This document shows, one piece after another, positions 14,170-16,815 of a stretch of DNA of 16,815 nucleotides. The position numbers and the translations under genes were made by a program. How positions within the stretch are numbered: position 1 is the stretch's first letter; each line of letters begins with the position of its first letter. Under the pieces are notes generated by a model that saw only the letters and a program-made list of their open reading frames with translations, was not told where the DNA came from and made no database searches. The DNA comes from Clostridiaceae bacterium UBA4839 (GTDB lineage Bacteria > Bacillota > Clostridia > Clostridiales > Caloramatoraceae), in the NCBI GenBank assembly GCA_002400085.1, contig DHEX01000040.1:1573-18387 (forward strand), given 5' to 3'.

Positions 14170-16815
14170 ATGGAAGATGCAAAAAATATTTCAAAAACTT
14201 ATAACCCTAAAGAATTTGAAGATAGACTTTATAAGGAATGGGTAGAAAAGGGATACTTTACTCCGAAAGTTGATAAGAGTAAAAAACCTTTTACAATAGT
14301 TATGCCGCCGCCTAATATAACTGGGCAGCTTCATTTAGGTCATGCTCTTGACTGCACACTTCAAGATGCTATTATAAGATTTAAAAGGATGCAGGGATAT
14401 GAAACTCTTTGGCTTCCTGGAGAAGATCATGCAAGTATTGCAACGGAAGTTAAAGTTGAAAATGAGCTAGCTAAAAAAGGTCTTAAGAAAAAGGAAATGG
14501 GTAGGGAAAAGTTTTTGGAGGCTGTTTGGGACTGGAGTAATACTTACAGAGCAAGAATTAGGGAACAGCTTGAAAAAACCGGTGCTTCCTGCGATTGGAC
14601 CAGGGAACGCTTTACAATGGATGAAGGATTAGACAGGGCAGTAAGAGAGGTATTTGTAAGGCTTTATAATAAGGGACTTATTTATCAGGGAAACAGAATT
14701 ATAAATTGGTGCCCAAAATGTAAAACTGCTCTTTCAGATGCTGAAATTGAATATGAAGAACAGGAAGGAAACCTTTGGTATATTAAATATTCTGTAAAGG
14801 ACAGCAGCGAATATATAATTATTGCAACTACAAGGCCTGAGACAATGCTTGGAGATGTAGCTGTTGCAGTAAATCCTGAAGATGAAAGATATAAGGATTT
14901 AGTTGGAAAGACATTGATACTTCCTCTAGTTGGAAGAGAAATTCCTATAATTGAAGATTCTTATGTTGATATGGAGTTTGGAACAGGAGCAGTTAAAATT
15001 ACGCCAGCTCATGATCCAAATGACTTTGAAGTAGGAAAGAGACATAATTTAGAGCAAATCATAATCATGAATGATGATGGAACTATGGCTGATAATACTG
15101 GAAAATATAAAGGACTTGATAGGTATGAAGCAAGAAAGCAGATTGTTAAGGATCTAAAGGAGCTTGGAGTTCTTGTTAAAATAGAAAAGCATGCTCACAA
15201 TGTTGGATGCCATGACAGATGCAATACTACAGTTGAGCCGCTCCTTTCAAAGCAGTGGTTTGTAAAGATGAAGCCTTTAGCTAAACCTGCTATTGAAGCT
15301 GTAAAAAATGGCGAGGTTAAATTTGTACCTGATAGATTTGCAAAAATTTATTATAATTGGATGGAAAATATTCAGGACTGGTGTATATCAAGGCAGCTTT
15401 GGTGGGGACACAGAATTCCTATTTGGTACTGCAGTGACTGTAGTGAGGTAATTGCAGCTGTAGATGAACCAAAAACTTGTCCAAAATGCGGTTCACATAA
15501 TTTAAAGCAGGATGAGGATGTGCTTGATACTTGGTTCAGCTCAGCACTTTGGCCATTTTCAACTTTGGGCTGGCCTGATGAAACTGAGGATTTAAAATAT
15601 TTTTACCCTACAGATGTTCTTGTAACTGGCTATGATATTATATTCTTTTGGGTTGCAAGGATGATATTTTCAGGAATTGAAAACATGAATATGCCTCCAT
15701 TTAAATATGTATTTTTGCATGGAATTGTAAGGGATGATGAGGGAAGAAAGATGTCTAAGTCCCTTGGAAATGGAATTGATCCTTTGGAGGTTATAGATAA
15801 GTATGGAGCAGATGCCTTAAGATTTACTTTAGTAACTGGAAATGCTCCTGGAAACGATATTAGATTTTATATGGAAAAAGTTGAAGCTTCAAGAAACTTT
15901 GCAAACAAGATATGGAATGCTTCAAGGTTTGTTCTTATGAATTATGATGAAGAACTTGTTAAAAAGTATGAAGGGAAAATAAATTCATTAAGAAATTCAG
16001 CAGATAAATGGATTCTTTCAAGAATGAACAGCACTATAAAAGAAGTAACTGATAATATGGAAAAGTTTGAGCTTGGTATTGCTGCCCAAAAGATATATGA
16101 TTTTATTTGGTCAGAGTTTTGTGATTGGTATATTGAGCTTGTAAAAGTAAGGCTTTATGGAGATAATGAGGAGGATAAGGCAGCTGCAGATGCAACTTTA
16201 AAAGAAGTGCTTATTTCAAGTTTAAAGCTTCTTCATCCATTTATGCCATTTATAACAGAAGAAATATATACACATATTTCTGATGAATCTCCTTCTATTA
16301 CAATTTCAAAATGGCCTGAATACGATAAAAATATGAATTTTGAGCAGGATGAAAAGAATATGGGGCATATTATTGATGCTATTAAATCTATAAGGAATAT
16401 TAGAGCAGATATGAATGTGCCAAATTCAAGAAAGGCAAAGGTTATGATTATCCCATCTGATGAGGATTCAAAGAGGGCTTTTGAAGAAGGAAAAATTTAT
16501 TTTGAAAGGCTTGCAAGTGCATCAGAAATTGTTTTCCCTGAAAGAAAAGACATTTCAAAGGATTCAGTTTCAGCTGTCATTCCTGGAGGAGAAATATTTC
16601 TTCCTCTCGAAGATTTAATTGACAGGGATAAGGAAATTGAGAGACTTTCGAAGGAAAAGGAAAGGCTTGAAAAGGAAGTTGAAAGGGTTGAGAAAAAATT
16701 AGGCAATAAAGGGTTTGTAGCTAAAGCACCTGCAAATATTGTTGAAGAAGAAAGACAAAAGGGTGAAAAATATAAAGAAATGCTTGGAAAGGTTATTGAA
16801 AGACTTAATAGTATG
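14170..16815 (+). CDS. valS: Valyl-tRNA synthetase, stop codon outside the window
   Basis: This class I synthetase charges tRNA-Val and edits misactivated threonine. The frame is open for 882 codons to the window edge with no stop. B. subtilis ValS is about 880 residues, so only the last few residues or the stop are missing. Motifs: HLGH (55-58, the HIGH motif, after PPPNITGQL), KMSKS (527-531), TTRPETMLGD in the editing domain, zinc-type pairs WCPKC and CPKCG, and a C-terminal coiled coil from about 817 (DRDKEIERLSKEKERLEKEV) with the tRNA-contacting tail. GAGGAGG (14156-14162) precedes ATG 14170. It is under the valine T-box at 13509-13740 and shares its transcript with the 59-residue membrane protein. 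Confidence 0.97.
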   Translation, partial: MEDAKNISKTYNPKEFEDRLYKEWVEKGYFTPKVDKSKKPFTIVMPPPNITGQLHLGHALDCTLQDAIIRFKRMQGYETLWLPGEDHASIATEVKVENELAKKGLKKKEMGREKFLEAVWDWSNTYRARIREQLEKTGASCDWTRERFTMDEGLDRAVREVFVRLYNKGLIYQGNRIINWCPKCKTALSDAEIEYEEQEGNLWYIKYSVKDSSEYIIIATTRPETMLGDVAVAVNPEDERYKDLVGKTLILPLVGREIPIIEDSYVDMEFGTGAVKITPAHDPNDFEVGKRHNLEQIIIMNDDGTMADNTGKYKGLDRYEARKQIVKDLKELGVLVKIEKHAHNVGCHDRCNTTVEPLLSKQWFVKMKPLAKPAIEAVKNGEVKFVPDRFAKIYYNWMENIQDWCISRQLWWGHRIPIWYCSDCSEVIAAVDEPKTCPKCGSHNLKQDEDVLDTWFSSALWPFSTLGWPDETEDLKYFYPTDVLVTGYDIIFFWVARMIFSGIENMNMPPFKYVFLHGIVRDDEGRKMSKSLGNGIDPLEVIDKYGADALRFTLVTGNAPGNDIRFYMEKVEASRNFANKIWNASRFVLMNYDEELVKKYEGKINSLRNSADKWILSRMNSTIKEVTDNMEKFELGIAAQKIYDFIWSEFCDWYIELVKVRLYGDNEEDKAAADATLKEVLISSLKLLHPFMPFITEEIYTHISDESPSITISKWPEYDKNMNFEQDEKNMGHIIDAIKSIRNIRADMNVPNSRKAKVMIIPSDEDSKRAFEEGKIYFERLASASEIVFPERKDISKDSVSAVIPGGEIFLPLEDLIDRDKEIERLSKEKERLEKEVERVEKKLGNKGFVAKAPANIVEEERQKGEKYKEMLGKVIERLNSM

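Overview
The window looks like chromosome from a low-GC anaerobic Firmicute close to Clostridium. The support is strong AT bias, purine-rich GGAGG ribosome binding sites, GTG and TTG starts beside ATG, a T-box-controlled valS, and a split glycine decarboxylase (gcvPA/gcvPB). Species cannot be assigned from this sequence alone.

Layout. Positions 1-2340 hold a small membrane protein, an MFS transporter and a small lipoprotein, all on +. Positions 2360-4346 hold lipA and lplA on -. After a divergent intergenic region (4347-4750) comes gcvT-gcvH-gcvPA-gcvPB-lpd on + (4751-10503), closed by a 16-bp-stem terminator. A pepP-type Xaa-Pro aminopeptidase (10682-11926) and two membrane proteins of unknown role (12055-12591, 12948-13433) follow. 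The window ends in a valS transcription unit: strong promoter, valine T-box leader with its terminator, a 146-bp inverted-repeat element, a 59-residue membrane protein, and valS, which runs off the right edge with essentially its full length present.

How the genes work together. GcvT, GcvH, GcvPA, GcvPB and Lpd form the complete glycine cleavage/synthase system. GcvH needs a lipoyl group on Lys63, and lipA (sulfur insertion) and lplA (ligation) lie directly beside the operon, transcribed away from it. The block from 2360 to 10503 is therefore one functional module: make and attach lipoate, then run glycine <-> CO2 + NH3 + methylene-THF.

Most of the window is ordinary housekeeping. The best candidate for something undescribed is the gcv leader (about 4496-4750). 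It has a good extended -10 promoter, several hairpins, a long intrinsic terminator just upstream of gcvT and a competing pairing, which is riboswitch-like architecture, yet I cannot find the conserved sequences of the glycine riboswitch or of a T-box. Other points of interest are the inverted-repeat element plus small ORF between the valine T-box and valS, a 39-bp in-frame tandem repeat, and operator-like palindromes beside lipA and lplA/gcv.
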